A stretch of 64,000 bases of DNA, taken from assembly GCA_030606285.1 (NCBI GenBank), contig JAUWGS010000006.1, positions 1 through 64,000 of the forward strand. Direction: 5' to 3'. The notes under the pieces are model-generated. The model made no database searches. It was not told where the DNA came from and saw only the letters and a list, made by a program, of their open reading frames with translations. Positions within the stretch are counted from its first letter, which is position 1, and every line of letters starts with the position of its first letter. Positions 18,090-27,021 of this stretch are shown here, one piece after another. Made by a program: the position numbers and the translations under genes. This DNA is from Planctomycetales bacterium. Lineage in GTDB: Bacteria > 4484-113.

Positions 18090-20162
18090 CTATTCCTTCT
18101 CTTTGGGTGCTTTGGCCTCGGCGATAATAGCCTGCGCGATGTTCGCCGGGACTTCCTCGTAGTGGTCGAAGTCCATCTCGTAGTGCCCCGAGCCCTGGGT
18201 CATCGAGCGCAGCGTGTTGATGTACTTGTAGACTTCCGCGAGCGGTACCAGCGCTTCGATAATCTTCATATGCTCGCTGCCGCCAACGCCCTGGACACGG
18301 CCGCGCCGCGAGTTCAGGTCGCCCATCACGTCGCCCATATACTCGTCGGGCACCATAATCTTCAGCTTGTAGATGGGCTCGAGCAGGACAGGCTTGGCCT
18401 CCTCGAAAGCCTTCTTGAATCCCATTGAGGCGGCTATCTTGAAGGCCATCTCGCTGCTGTCAACGGTATGGTAGCTGCCGTCGTACAGCGTGACCTTGAT
18501 ATTGGCCACAGGATAGCCCGCGAGCACTCCGCCGGACATCACTTCTACCAGTCCTTTCTGCACCGCCGGCACGAACTTGCCCGGGACAACGCCGCCGGTT
18601 ATGCCATTGACGAACTCGAAATCTTCGCCGGGAAGCGGCTCTAGCTTCAGCCACACATCGCCGTACTGGCCGCGCCCGCCGGTTTGCTTCTTGTATTTGC
18701 CCTGGGCCTGCGCGTTGCTCTTGATAGTCTCCTTATAGGGCACGCGGGGCTTGACCCACTCAACCTGCACGCCGAATCGCTCATTGAGCTTCTCGCGGGT
18801 GACGCCCAGATGCAACTCGCCCATTCCGTACACGACCAGCTGGCGTGTAAGCTCACTCATCTCGACGCGCAGCGTTGGATCCTCCTCGTGAAGCTGTGAA
18901 AGCCCGGAGGAGGCCTTTTCGAGGAGTGCCTTGTCCTCCACCTCGATAGCTTCGTAAGAGACTGCCTTGGGGTACTCAATCGGCGGGTACTGCACCTGCT
19001 GTTCTTTGCTGCACAGCGTGTCGCCGATGTGCGTGTTCTTGAGCTTGACCGTTGCGACGATATCGCCGGCTGCGGCTTCGGTAACGTCCTGGCGGGTCTT
19101 GCCCAGCATCGCCATCAGCGCGGGTATCTTTTCGTTATTGCCAGTGACAATGTTGTAGACGGTGTCGCCGGGACGGATCTTCCCGGCACCCACTCGGAAG
19201 TACGTCATCTCGCCGACCTTGGATTCGCCGATGACTTTGAATACCCGGGCTGCCAGCGGCGCGTCCTCGCTCACCGGCAGGGATTTCTCCTTCCCGTTTT
19301 TATCCAGGAGAACAAGCTTGCCGCGCGCGTCGGGCGCCGGCATTATATCCACGATGAGGTCCAGCAGCGCGTCCACGCCGTGCAGCGACGATGCGGCGCC
19401 GGCCAGCACCGGCACTATCTCGCCCGACTGCACGCCTTTCGCCAGCACGGAGGCCAGCTCATCCGCGGTGATTTCCTCTTCAGCCAGGTATTTCTCGAAG
19501 AGCTTCTCGTCCTGCTCCACGATATTCTCAATGAGTTCGAAGCGCAGCTTGTCCACAGCTTCTGCCGTATCGTCCGGCACCGCGGATTTCTTCAGCTTAC
19601 CGCCCTCACGCAGGTGAGCCTGGCGCGTAAGTATGTCCGCTACGCCCTTCAGCTTCGCGGCTTCGCCGATGGGAATAACCAGCGGAGTCACTGCCTTCCC
19701 GAACTGACCCTTCAGCTCCTGCAATACCTTGGTGAAACTCGTTCCTTCTTTGTCCAGATGATTGATGAAGAATGCCCGCGCTATCCCCTGATCTCCGGCA
19801 ATCTCCCAGGCGCGGATGGTCTGGGATTCGACGCCGGCCTGCGCGTTGACCACGATGACCGCTGCGTCCGAGACCGCTATTGCGCCCACCATCTCGCCGA
19901 TGAAGTCGAGGTACCCGGGGGTGTCCAGGACGTTCAGGCTGTGCTCCCGGTACGTCAGCGGCAGAATGGACGAGTAGATGGAGTGCTTCTTGCGGATCTC
20001 TTCGGGCGTATTGTCGGATACGGTATTGCCGTCTTCCACCTTGCCCTGCCGGTTCACGACGCCCTGGGAGTACAGGATAGCCTCCGCAAGCGTGGTCTTG
20101 CCGCTTCCGCCGTGTCCTGCCAGAGCTACGTTTCGTTTCTTTTCCACCGGGATGAGTGCCAT
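18090..20162 (-). CDS. elongation factor G-like GTPase (EF-G2/FusA2 type)
   Basis: 690 aa from ATG 20162, set by GGAGA just upstream; the frame is open to 20234. The G1 loop is AGHGGSGKTTLAEAIL, not the AHIDAGKTT of canonical EF-G, and this form typifies the second EF-G family. G3 is DTPGYLDF and G4 is NHLDKE. Domains II-V follow (TGGRGQYGDVWLKLEPL; MVPDEYMGDVMGDLNSRRGR). It probably has a specialised ribosome-linked role; the housekeeping EF-G should be elsewhere. Confidence 0.92.
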   Translation of the reverse strand: MALIPVEKKRNVALAGHGGSGKTTLAEAILYSQGVVNRQGKVEDGNTVSDNTPEEIRKKHSIYSSILPLTYREHSLNVLDTPGYLDFIGEMVGAIAVSDAAVIVVNAQAGVESQTIRAWEIAGDQGIARAFFINHLDKEGTSFTKVLQELKGQFGKAVTPLVIPIGEAAKLKGVADILTRQAHLREGGKLKKSAVPDDTAEAVDKLRFELIENIVEQDEKLFEKYLAEEEITADELASVLAKGVQSGEIVPVLAGAASSLHGVDALLDLIVDIMPAPDARGKLVLLDKNGKEKSLPVSEDAPLAARVFKVIGESKVGEMTYFRVGAGKIRPGDTVYNIVTGNNEKIPALMAMLGKTRQDVTEAAAGDIVATVKLKNTHIGDTLCSKEQQVQYPPIEYPKAVSYEAIEVEDKALLEKASSGLSQLHEEDPTLRVEMSELTRQLVVYGMGELHLGVTREKLNERFGVQVEWVKPRVPYKETIKSNAQAQGKYKKQTGGRGQYGDVWLKLEPLPGEDFEFVNGITGGVVPGKFVPAVQKGLVEVMSGGVLAGYPVANIKVTLYDGSYHTVDSSEMAFKIAASMGFKKAFEEAKPVLLEPIYKLKIMVPDEYMGDVMGDLNSRRGRVQGVGGSEHMKIIEALVPLAEVYKYINTLRSMTQGSGHYEMDFDHYEEVPANIAQAIIAEAKAPKEKE

Positions 20163-20278
20163 TTCGTCTCCGATTGTCCTGGAATGCGCGGAATAATAAT
20201 TATAGCAGTGGGGTATGGGCGCGTCTATGGCCAAACGGCTTCACGTGCCACCTGGTTTCTGTCGCTGGCGCTAATTAT

Positions 20279-20857
20279 CTAAGCATCTTCCCGTTCCAGG
20301 ATTACGACATAAAGCTTCGACTTGCTGCTGCCGTCTTCGGCGGTGAACCATGGCAGTTCCCAGAGCCTGTCGAACGTCTCGTAGGGGATGCGCATTCTCT
20401 CGCCGTGTGGCGCTCCAGGATCATTCACGATAAACACTCCTGCGGTATCATCGTAGCCCACCACCAACCGGTTGTGCGGCCGTTTCACCTTCATCTGTGC
20501 CCACTGGAATACGATCACCGGTCGATTGCTTCGCAGGAGTTGCTTAAGGCGTTCTGTGCCTCCCTCGCCGTATTCCACCTTGAAGCCCGCTGTTTGTGGC
20601 ACTTCCCACAGCAGGGGCACCCAGGTTCCTTTCTGCGCTATCTCCGGGCGCAGCTTCAGCACGTCAGCTTCGTCGGCTGGCGTGCCCCAGTAGGACAGCA
20701 GCATCGCAAGTGCCGCCGCACCACATGTCTTGGACGTAGACTGCGTAATGTGGGGCACGTCGGGGATGAGATGGCTTCGTATGCGGAAGTCCTTCGCCGT
20801 GGCAGGCTGACCCGCACCGAGCGCCAGTGCGTTTACGAGCAGGACGATGGCAAGCAT
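20279..20857 (-). CDS. exported C39-type cysteine peptidase domain protein
   Basis: 192 aa from ATG 20857 (GAAGG six bases before). An N-terminal signal peptide (LAIVLLVNALALGAG) is followed by a papain-like C39 domain: Cys in STSKTCGAAALAMLL, His in RPHNRLVVGYDD and Asp in FIVNDPG. It acts outside the cytoplasm; the substrate is unknown. A minus-strand TGCTACAAT box (complement of 20879-20887) places transcription start near 20872, which argues against the longer frame reaching 21184. It is divergent from the iron cluster. Confidence 0.82.
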   Translation of the reverse strand: MLAIVLLVNALALGAGQPATAKDFRIRSHLIPDVPHITQSTSKTCGAAALAMLLSYWGTPADEADVLKLRPEIAQKGTWVPLLWEVPQTAGFKVEYGEGGTERLKQLLRSNRPVIVFQWAQMKVKRPHNRLVVGYDDTAGVFIVNDPGAPHGERMRIPYETFDRLWELPWFTAEDGSSKSKLYVVILEREDA

Positions 20858-21024
20858 AGTAAGCCTTCGCACTCGTGGATTGTAGCATTTGTCCAACACT
20901 CTGACTGCTTCGCAGTGGAAGTAGAACAAGGACTGATACAAGTATAACCGCTCGCGGGCGGCATGTATGAGGGGGCCAATCAGATCCGGGAGACTGAAGC
21001 GCACAATAATTTCACCGTTTGTTG

Positions 21025-21051
21025 TATAATAGATTCTGAGAATGATTCTCA
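21025..21051 (+). promoter_or_regulatory. promoter with palindromic operator, iron cluster
   Basis: TATAAT at 21025-21030 is followed by the perfect 7-1-7 palindrome TGAGAATGATTCTCA (21037-21051), which would cover the transcription start. The half-site TGAGA...TCTCA recurs at three other places in this cluster. A Fur- or DtxR-like repressor is the natural candidate. Confidence 0.65.
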
Positions 21052-21087
21052 AAGTTAATATTCGCATACCTGTTAGGAGGTTTTCAT

Positions 21088-21429
21088 ATGCCACGCGGAG
21101 ATAGAACCGGACCGATGGGTCAGGGGCCAATGACTGGACGGCGCATGGGTTACTGCACCGGCTACGATGTTCCCGGATACGCAAACGCGCCCGGCCCCGG
21201 AATGGGATTTGGCGGTGGCGGAGGCGGACGTCGCGGCCACCGAAATATGTTCTACGCTACCGGCCTGTACGGCTGGCAGAGAGCGGGTGCTTATCCTCCG
21301 GTTCCTCCGGCACCGGTTTCGGTGAACCGGGAGGAAGAACTCGAAGCACTGAAGCGCCAGTCGGACTATTTCGGCAGTCAGCTTGATGCCATTCGCAAAC
21401 GTATTGAAGAACTGCAGAAGGAGGACTAG
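21088..21429 (+). CDS. DUF5320 family protein
   Basis: 113 aa. It begins MPRGDRTGPMGQGPMTGRRM, the hallmark of this small family found beside NifX/ORP and MinD-like genes in anaerobes. A Gly-rich centre (GMGFGGGGGGRRGHRN) leads to a C-terminal coiled coil (EEELEALKRQSDYFG ... IRKRIEELQKE). The coiled coil suggests oligomerisation; the biochemical role is unknown. AGGAGG precedes the ATG. It is the first gene after the palindromic operator. Confidence 0.85.
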   Translation: MPRGDRTGPMGQGPMTGRRMGYCTGYDVPGYANAPGPGMGFGGGGGGRRGHRNMFYATGLYGWQRAGAYPPVPPAPVSVNREEELEALKRQSDYFGSQLDAIRKRIEELQKED

Positions 21430-21434
21430 TACTT

Positions 21435-21980
21435 ATGCTGATTGCCGTAACTTCCACCGGAGACAGCCTCGACTCGCAGGTTGATCCCCGTTTCGGACGC
21501 TGTCCCTACTACATCATTTTCCAGACGGATGATGGATCATTCACGGCTCTGCCCAACAGTAGCGCCGCTATGGGCGGAGGCGCGGGAATAGAAGCTGCAA
21601 GGGTTGTAAGCGATAGTGGTGCGAAGGCTGTTTTAACCGGTCAGTGCGGCCCGAATGCGCACGCTACCCTCACCGCCGCAGGGATAGAGGTTCATGACGG
21701 CGCAAGCGGAACCGTGCGTCAGGCTGTTGACCAGTTCGTGCAGGGAAAATCGGCAGCTAATGTGCAACCCAGCGCACCTCCACACGCCGGAATGACGGGT
21801 TCCGGTGGTGGACGCGGAATGGGAAGCGGACAGGGCGCTGGCACAGGCGGTGGGCGTGGAATGGGAGGCGGACAGGGCGCAGGCAGAGGCGGTGGTCGTG
21901 GTCGCGGAATCGGCCCCCGCGATGGACGCGGCGGTGGTCGTGGCGGTGGAGGTCGCGGCGGCGGCGGTCAGGGCCAGTAG
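21435..21980 (+). CDS. NifX/ORP-type cofactor-binding protein with Gly/Arg-rich tail
   Basis: 181 aa. Residues 1-105 form the dinitrogenase iron-molybdenum cofactor domain (PF02579): DPRFGRCPYYIIF near the start, then GIEAARVV and TGQCGPNAHATLTAAG. Members include NifX, the NifB tail and the orange protein (ORP). Residues 118-181 are an unusual tail of GGGRGMG/GQGAG/GRGGG units. The stop lies 5 bp before the ribosome site of the next gene. It probably carries a metal cluster in partnership with the two ATPases downstream. Confidence 0.85.
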   Translation: MLIAVTSTGDSLDSQVDPRFGRCPYYIIFQTDDGSFTALPNSSAAMGGGAGIEAARVVSDSGAKAVLTGQCGPNAHATLTAAGIEVHDGASGTVRQAVDQFVQGKSAANVQPSAPPHAGMTGSGGGRGMGSGQGAGTGGGRGMGGGQGAGRGGGRGRGIGPRDGRGGGRGGGGRGGGGQGQ

Positions 21981-21984
21981 GAGC

Positions 21985-21999
21985 AGGAGTCAGTCCATT
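21985..21999 (+). promoter_or_regulatory. ribosome site with apparent ATT start codon
   Basis: AGGAG (21985-21989) is followed at an ideal 7-nt spacing by ATT (21997-21999). No ATG, GTG or TTG exists in frame between the upstream stop and the P-loop. ATT starts are known in infC and pcnB. Confidence 0.6.
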
Positions 22000-22842
22000 C
22001 GCATCACCATCGCCAGCGGGAAAGGCGGAACGGGCAAAACAACCGTTGCTGCCAATCTGGCCCACGTGCTTGCTCAAAACGGCGAGGACGTTCACTTCGT
22101 TGACTGCGACGTGGAGGAGCCTAACGGCCACATCTTCCTGAAGCCGGACATCGAGCGGACTCGCTCAGTCGGTGTTATGACTCCTAAGGTCGACCGGGAG
22201 CTGTGTACCGGTTGTGGCGAATGCGGAGAGATGTGCCAGTACGGGGCTATAGTCGTGGTCAAGAAGACCGTGCTGACATTTCCCACGCTATGCAACGGGT
22301 GCGGCGGCTGCGCGCTGGTATGCCCGGAAGACGCGATAAATGAGACCCCGCGTGAAGTCGGCATCATTGAAGAAGGGATGGCCGGCAAGGTAAGGTTCTC
22401 GCACGGAGTGCTCAACGTTGGAGAAGCGCGCGCAGTCCCGATAATTCGCGAGCTGACGCGCAGTCCTGCCGGTAAGACTGTAATACTGGACGCGCCGCCC
22501 GGAACTTCCTGCCCCGTGGTTGAAAGCGTGCGGAGTGCCGATTGTGTCGTGCTCGTTACCGAGCCTACGCCGTTTGGCTTAAACGACCTGGAGCTGGCTG
22601 TCGGGATGGTGCGCGAGCTCGAAAAGCCCTTTGCGGTGGTTATAAACCGCGCGGATACCGGCGACGACAGAGTCAGTGACTACTGTGCGGAGCAGGGCAT
22701 CAAGGTGCCATTAGAGATACCGGACAGCCGTGAAATTGCAGAAGCTTACTCGCGCGGCGAGCTTGTCGCCGAAGCGATTCCGGGCTACAGCGAAGGCCTG
22801 ATGAAATTGCACGAGTTCATAAGCCGGGAGCTGCAGGCGTGA
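21997..22842 (+). CDS. MinD/Mrp-type ATPase with ferredoxin insert (first of two)
   Basis: 281 aa if it starts at ATT 21997, giving (M)RITIASGKGGTGKTT, which aligns with the usual MKIAIASGKGGTGKTT beginning of the family. The Walker A lysines are intact. Two 4Fe-4S binding motifs are inserted at about residues 67-110 (CTGCGECGEMCQYGA; CNGCGGCALVCPEDA), followed by ILDAPPGTSCPVV. Pairs of such ATPases accompany ORP/NifX proteins, as in the Desulfovibrio orange-protein complex. A frame-open extension upstream is only the Gly-rich gene read out of frame. Confidence 0.88.
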   Translation: MRITIASGKGGTGKTTVAANLAHVLAQNGEDVHFVDCDVEEPNGHIFLKPDIERTRSVGVMTPKVDRELCTGCGECGEMCQYGAIVVVKKTVLTFPTLCNGCGGCALVCPEDAINETPREVGIIEEGMAGKVRFSHGVLNVGEARAVPIIRELTRSPAGKTVILDAPPGTSCPVVESVRSADCVVLVTEPTPFGLNDLELAVGMVRELEKPFAVVINRADTGDDRVSDYCAEQGIKVPLEIPDSREIAEAYSRGELVAEAIPGYSEGLMKLHEFISRELQA

Positions 22843-23771
22843 AAGAACTCGTTGTCATAAGCGGCAAGGGCGGGACCGGCAAGACGAGCGTGGTCGCCGC
22901 ATTTGCAGCTCTGGCGGGAAATGCTGCACTCGCCGACTGCGACGTTGACGCCGCCAACCTGCACCTGCTGCTGGATCCGCAAGTCCAGGAATCGCACGAG
23001 TTCGTTGGCGGAAGCACTGCGGTGATTAACCCCGAGAACTGCACATCATGCGGACTCTGCGAGGAGCTCTGCCGCTTTGACGCGCCGCATGACTGCGGCC
23101 TAAACCGGCAAGGCCTGCCCGCGCCTTATGAAATCGAAGCTGTCGCTTGTGAAGGATGCGGCGTGTGCGCCCGGTTCTGCCCCGAAGATGCTATCAAAAT
23201 GCAGGAAACCGTCAATGGGCAGTGGTTCATCTCCAAGACGCGACATGGGCCGATGGTGCACGCGCGGCTGGGTATCGCTGAAGATAACTCGGGCAAGCTC
23301 GTGAGCCTGGTTCGTGAGAAGTCGCGGGAGGTCGCTGCGTCCAACGGCTGTGAAGCCATCATCGTAGATGCCTCCCCCGGAATAGGCTGCCCGGTGATTG
23401 CCTCGCTCACCGGAGCGAAGCTGGCCCTTATAGTCACTGAACCGACGCTCTCAGGTCTGCACGACCTGCAGCGAATCAGCGAGCTCACCAGGCATTTCGG
23501 GATACCCACAATGGTAGCTGTAAACAAGTACGACCTGAACGAGGACATCGCCGGGAGGATAGAAGGCGTCGCACGCGATGGTGGAATGGAGATAGGCGGG
23601 CGAGTTCGCTATGACCACGTTTTCACCCGGGCGATGATCCACCGGCAGAGCGTTGTGGAGTATACTGATGAAGGAGCTGCCGCAGACCTGCGGAAGCTCT
23701 GGGACGCTGTACAGACTTATCTGACGAGCAGTACCGAACAAACGACAACCACTGGCGAAGGAGATGGCTAA
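22839..23771 (+). CDS. MinD/Mrp-type ATPase with ferredoxin insert (second of two)
   Basis: 310 aa. It starts at GTG overlapping the previous stop by four bases (GTGA), so translation is coupled. The P-loop is ISGKGGTGKTSVV, with two 4Fe-4S motifs (CTSCGLCEELCRFDA; CEGCGVCARFCPEDA) and IIVDASPGIGCPVIA. It is paralogous to the preceding protein, and the two probably act as a heteromer. It ends in a Thr-rich tail (SSTEQTTTTGEGDG) and its stop overlaps the next start. Confidence 0.9.
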   Translation: MKELVVISGKGGTGKTSVVAAFAALAGNAALADCDVDAANLHLLLDPQVQESHEFVGGSTAVINPENCTSCGLCEELCRFDAPHDCGLNRQGLPAPYEIEAVACEGCGVCARFCPEDAIKMQETVNGQWFISKTRHGPMVHARLGIAEDNSGKLVSLVREKSREVAASNGCEAIIVDASPGIGCPVIASLTGAKLALIVTEPTLSGLHDLQRISELTRHFGIPTMVAVNKYDLNEDIAGRIEGVARDGGMEIGGRVRYDHVFTRAMIHRQSVVEYTDEGAAADLRKLWDAVQTYLTSSTEQTTTTGEGDG

Positions 23772-24136
23772 TGAGGATTGCCCTACCGATGGCAGATGGA
23801 AGGCTTAGCCCGCATTTCGGACGCTGTGAAGGCTTCATCCTGATAGATATTGACCCGGAAAGCCGGCAGATAACGGAGCGCAACAGCGTTCAGAGTCCCG
23901 TTCACGCGCCGGGCGCCTTCCCCGCTCTTCTGGCCGAGCACGGCGTCACGCACGTGCTGGCAAGCGGCATGGGGCCTCGGGCGGTGAACCTGTTCACACA
24001 GCACGGCATCGAGGTGGTAATCGGCGCTCTCAGCGATGATGTCGAGCAGGTGGTGGCTGAATTCCTGGAAGGCGATTTGCAGACCGGTGAAAGCCCCTGT
24101 GACCACGACGAGCGCCACGGTCGCGGTGGCCATTAG
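23771..24136 (+). CDS. NifX/ORP-type cofactor-binding protein (second copy)
   Basis: 121 aa, PF02579 fold: MADGRLSPHFGRCEGFILIDID, LLAEHGVTHVLASGMG, then NLFTQHGIEVV. The tail CDHDERHGRGGH is rich in His, Asp and Cys and could bind metal. The ATG overlaps the preceding stop (taATG), making five genes from DUF5320 to here a tight unit. It differs from the first copy in lacking the Gly/Arg tail. Confidence 0.88.
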   Translation: MRIALPMADGRLSPHFGRCEGFILIDIDPESRQITERNSVQSPVHAPGAFPALLAEHGVTHVLASGMGPRAVNLFTQHGIEVVIGALSDDVEQVVAEFLEGDLQTGESPCDHDERHGRGGH

Positions 24137-24178
24137 AAAGTAGTTTACCTCCCTTGGATGAAACCAGCGACCAGTCTG

Positions 24179-24224
24179 TTGACTTCAGGCTATTCCCCTG
24201 TAATAATGTTGAGACTTAATCTCA
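24179..24224 (+). promoter_or_regulatory. feoA promoter with palindromic operator
   Basis: TTGACT (24179-24184) and TAATAA (24201-24206) are separated by 16 bp. TGAGACTTAATCTCA (24210-24224; extended TTGAGA...TCTCAA) follows immediately, where transcription should start. This is the best-formed promoter-operator pair of the cluster. Confidence 0.65.
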
Positions 24225-24255
24225 AATAACCTGAACTTCAACCGGGTAGGAGTAT

Positions 24256-24522
24256 TTGGGAACTGAACGGGATATGGAAGCGAATAACGGTCTAACACCG
24301 CTGGCAAAAGCGAAGCTGACAGCGCCTTATTCGGTGTGCGAACTGCACGGCGAGGAGGAGACGCAGCAGCGTCTGGCGGAACTCGGGTTTGTCAGAGGCG
24401 CGTGCGTCAGCGTCATCCAGCGCGTTGGCGGTGGGGCTAAGGTGCGAGTCAACGGCTTCCATCTCGCACTGAACCGTGAGCTACTTAATATGATAATCGT
24501 CCGTCCGCTCGTTCTTGAGTGA
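24256..24522 (+). CDS. feoA: FeoA family SH3-like protein
   Basis: 88 aa. The FeoA domain reads ETQQRLAELGFVRGACVSVIQRVGGGAKVRVNGF split over the usual beta-barrel; LGFxxG and the late MIIVRPL are typical. It assists FeoB in ferrous iron uptake. The start is ambiguous: TTG 24256 is only three bases from AGGAG, while ATG 24274 is 21 bases away. feoB follows after about 50 bp. Confidence 0.85.
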   Translation: MGTERDMEANNGLTPLAKAKLTAPYSVCELHGEEETQQRLAELGFVRGACVSVIQRVGGGAKVRVNGFHLALNRELLNMIIVRPLVLE

Positions 24523-24573
24523 TCATTCTCCACCTGTAAGCTGAACTCCAACTATGAAAGGTCTTCGCAAGAA

Positions 24574-26958
24574 ATGGAATTGAGACAGAGTCTCAACAAA
24601 ACTCCCAGGCCTGCCAAAGGGATCGATGATCAGGCCCCGGACGAACTGAACCTCATTCTGTGCGGCAATCCCAACGTTGGCAAATCAACCGTATTCAACG
24701 CGCTCACGGGGGGCGACGCGCACGTAGCCAACTACCCCGGAGTCACCGTTGAGGTGAAGCACGGGCACTTCAGGACCGGCACTGTGAAGTGGGTGGCGCA
24801 GGACACGCCTGGAATCTATTCGCTGTCCGCCCAAACCATGGATGAAGTAGCGGCCGAGACCATACTGCTGGACCAGCATCCGAACGTGTGCATCCAAGTT
24901 GTGGACACCCAGAATCTCCCGCGTGACCTATATTTGACGATTGAGCTTATGGAGCTTGGCTATAGGCCTACACTTATCCTCAACAAGTGGGACCTGGCGG
25001 AGAAGAGCAACCGTACGCCTGACGTGGAGAAGCTTGAAGAGGCTCTTGGCCTCAAGTGCATTCCTGCGGTTGCGAACAGGCGAGCGTCTTTGCAGCCGGT
25101 GAAGGACTACCTCGCGAGCATCACGCCCGATGCGAGCGCGCGGGTTGCGAAGCCGCAGGTGCAGATTGACTACGGTCGTGTTCTTGGCGACATTCTCCGC
25201 GACACCGAGCGGCAACTTGAGGTCTTTGACAGTCCTCAGTCCGTGCCTGCACGTTTTGCCGCGCTGAGATTGCTCACCGTCGGACGTGGGGAGCACCCGG
25301 GAAGGGGAGGCGGACGCGGTCGTATGGGCGCTGGTCGTGGTCACGGACGAGGCTGGCGTATGCACCGGCCTCATCCGGTTTCCGGTGCCGAGCCGGTCAT
25401 GGGCTGGCGGCACCAGCTCCGCGCGCGTGCTTATTCAGAGTGCTTGTCCCAGCTAGGTGAAGAGCCGGTGGTCATCGTCGCCGAGCGCCGCCACGCATAT
25501 ATCAAAGCGGTATTGCGGCGTATCGGCTTCGCCGCTGATGCGCGGACTCGCGAAGTTCCGGTAACTGTGGGGCCGGCAACAGGCGCACCAGCTTCGGAGG
25601 TAGCTGCAACGGCAGGAGAAGCTGCTGCCACCGCTGGAGCACCGCCATCGCCGCCGATAGCGACAACATCAGATCGGCTCGACCGGTGGCTTCTGCATCC
25701 AGTACTTGGATGGATCGCATTCATCATCGGGATGTGGCTCGTGTTTCAGGCCACCTTCACTCTGGGCGCGCCGCTGATGGACCTGATCGACGCCGGCGTC
25801 TCGTGGCTGGCGGACGCATCTCTGGTAGCGCTGGCCGGTGTACCCCTTCTGGCTTCACTTGTAGGAGAGGGCATCATCCCGGGAGTAGGGATGGTGCTGA
25901 TATTCCTGCCGAATATTTTCATTCTCTTTCTGGCGCTCTCGCTGCTTGAAGACAGCGGCTATCTCGCCCGGGGCTCGCTGCTTACCGACGGCGCACTGCG
26001 TCGCTGCGGCGTTTCCGGCCGATCGTTTATCCCAATGGTGATCTCATTCGGGTGCAATGTGCCCGCTGTGCTGGCGACGCGCACTATGCCCAGTTTCAAG
26101 GACCGGCTCATCACCATCGCAATTCTGCCGCTGATGAGCTGCGCTGCGCGCATGCCGGTCTACGTGTTGCTTATAGGCGCATTCTTTAGCCGCGCCTGGG
26201 CTGGGACTATCATTACGCTAATGTACTTCCTGGGAATCGTAGTGGCAGTGCTGATCGCACTGCTTCTCCGCAGGATGATTGTCACCGGCGAACCGGGCTC
26301 GCTAATCATCGAGCTGCCCGAGTATAAAATGCCGCGGCCACTGGCAGCCGTAAAGGGCATGTGGCTGATGGGCAAGCATTACCTGCAGAAGGCGGGTACT
26401 ATCATCTTCGCGGCTTCGATTGTCATCTGGTTCCTCTTCAGTTTCCCGCAAGCGCCGGCAACGCTCGCCAGGAGCAGTTCTGCGCCCAATGTTGCCGTGG
26501 CTGCGGAAGAGGTGCTGGCGGGAGAAGAACTCGTAACTGAAGACACAAGCAATGTTGTGGGCAATAGCTATGCTGGACGCATGGGCAAGGCTATTGCACC
26601 GTTCTTCGCACCATTAGGCTTCGACTGGCGAGTGACCGTTGGGCTGATAGGTTCAACCCTCGCCAAAGAAATAATGGTCTCCACGATGGGAGTCGTCTAC
26701 GGGGTAGGGGATGAAGCCGAAGCCGAAGATGAGACTCTCATTGAAACCGTGCGCACAAGCTCCGGCCTGACTCCACTGACTGCACTCGCACTGATGATCT
26801 TCGCACTGCTCTATCTGCCGTGTCTGGCCACCATAGCGGTGATCTACCATGAGCTCCGAAGCGCAAGATGGACGCTGGCGATTATGGGCTTGCATTTCGG
26901 CGCGGCCTATCTACTCGCCTTCCTGGCAATCCAGGTCGGTCGTGTAATGGGATATTAG
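24574..26958 (+). CDS. feoB: ferrous iron transporter B with Gly/Arg/His-rich insert
   Basis: 794 aa inner-membrane Fe(II) transporter. The G domain has G1 GNPNVGKST, ANYPGVTVE, DTPGIYS and NKWD. The membrane part (from about residue 370) contains the gate motifs GCNVPAVLATRTM and SCAARMPVYVLL. Between the two, residues about 237-265 are an unusual stretch with GRGGGRGRMGAGRGHGRG and further His, and residues 325-362 form an Ala/Pro linker. The first codons contain the palindrome described at 24581. Confidence 0.95.
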   Translation: MELRQSLNKTPRPAKGIDDQAPDELNLILCGNPNVGKSTVFNALTGGDAHVANYPGVTVEVKHGHFRTGTVKWVAQDTPGIYSLSAQTMDEVAAETILLDQHPNVCIQVVDTQNLPRDLYLTIELMELGYRPTLILNKWDLAEKSNRTPDVEKLEEALGLKCIPAVANRRASLQPVKDYLASITPDASARVAKPQVQIDYGRVLGDILRDTERQLEVFDSPQSVPARFAALRLLTVGRGEHPGRGGGRGRMGAGRGHGRGWRMHRPHPVSGAEPVMGWRHQLRARAYSECLSQLGEEPVVIVAERRHAYIKAVLRRIGFAADARTREVPVTVGPATGAPASEVAATAGEAAATAGAPPSPPIATTSDRLDRWLLHPVLGWIAFIIGMWLVFQATFTLGAPLMDLIDAGVSWLADASLVALAGVPLLASLVGEGIIPGVGMVLIFLPNIFILFLALSLLEDSGYLARGSLLTDGALRRCGVSGRSFIPMVISFGCNVPAVLATRTMPSFKDRLITIAILPLMSCAARMPVYVLLIGAFFSRAWAGTIITLMYFLGIVVAVLIALLLRRMIVTGEPGSLIIELPEYKMPRPLAAVKGMWLMGKHYLQKAGTIIFAASIVIWFLFSFPQAPATLARSSSAPNVAVAAEEVLAGEELVTEDTSNVVGNSYAGRMGKAIAPFFAPLGFDWRVTVGLIGSTLAKEIMVSTMGVVYGVGDEAEAEDETLIETVRTSSGLTPLTALALMIFALLYLPCLATIAVIYHELRSARWTLAIMGLHFGAAYLLAFLAIQVGRVMGY
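24581..24595 (+). promoter_or_regulatory. operator-like palindrome inside the start of feoB
   Basis: TGAGACAGAGTCTCA lies over codons 3-8 of feoB, extended to TTGAGA...TCTCAA. It shares the half-sites of the other three cluster palindromes. It could be a roadblock site, or the operator of a promoter lying in the feoA-feoB gap. Confidence 0.5.
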
Positions 26959-27021
26959 GAGCAGTGAACCCCGGGCCAAACAGCCAGATGCGTGGGCAAG
27001 CTGCCAAATTTATTTTGAGAT

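Noticed and set aside
19029-20282. 417-codon plus-strand frame opposite the EF-G-like gene
   Set aside because: It is the antisense shadow of a clearly conserved GTPase; no ribosome site or motif.
21805-21996. In-frame ATG extension of the first MinD-like ATPase
   Set aside because: It translates the Gly-rich tail of the previous gene in another frame; homologues begin at the P-loop strand, matching the ATT.
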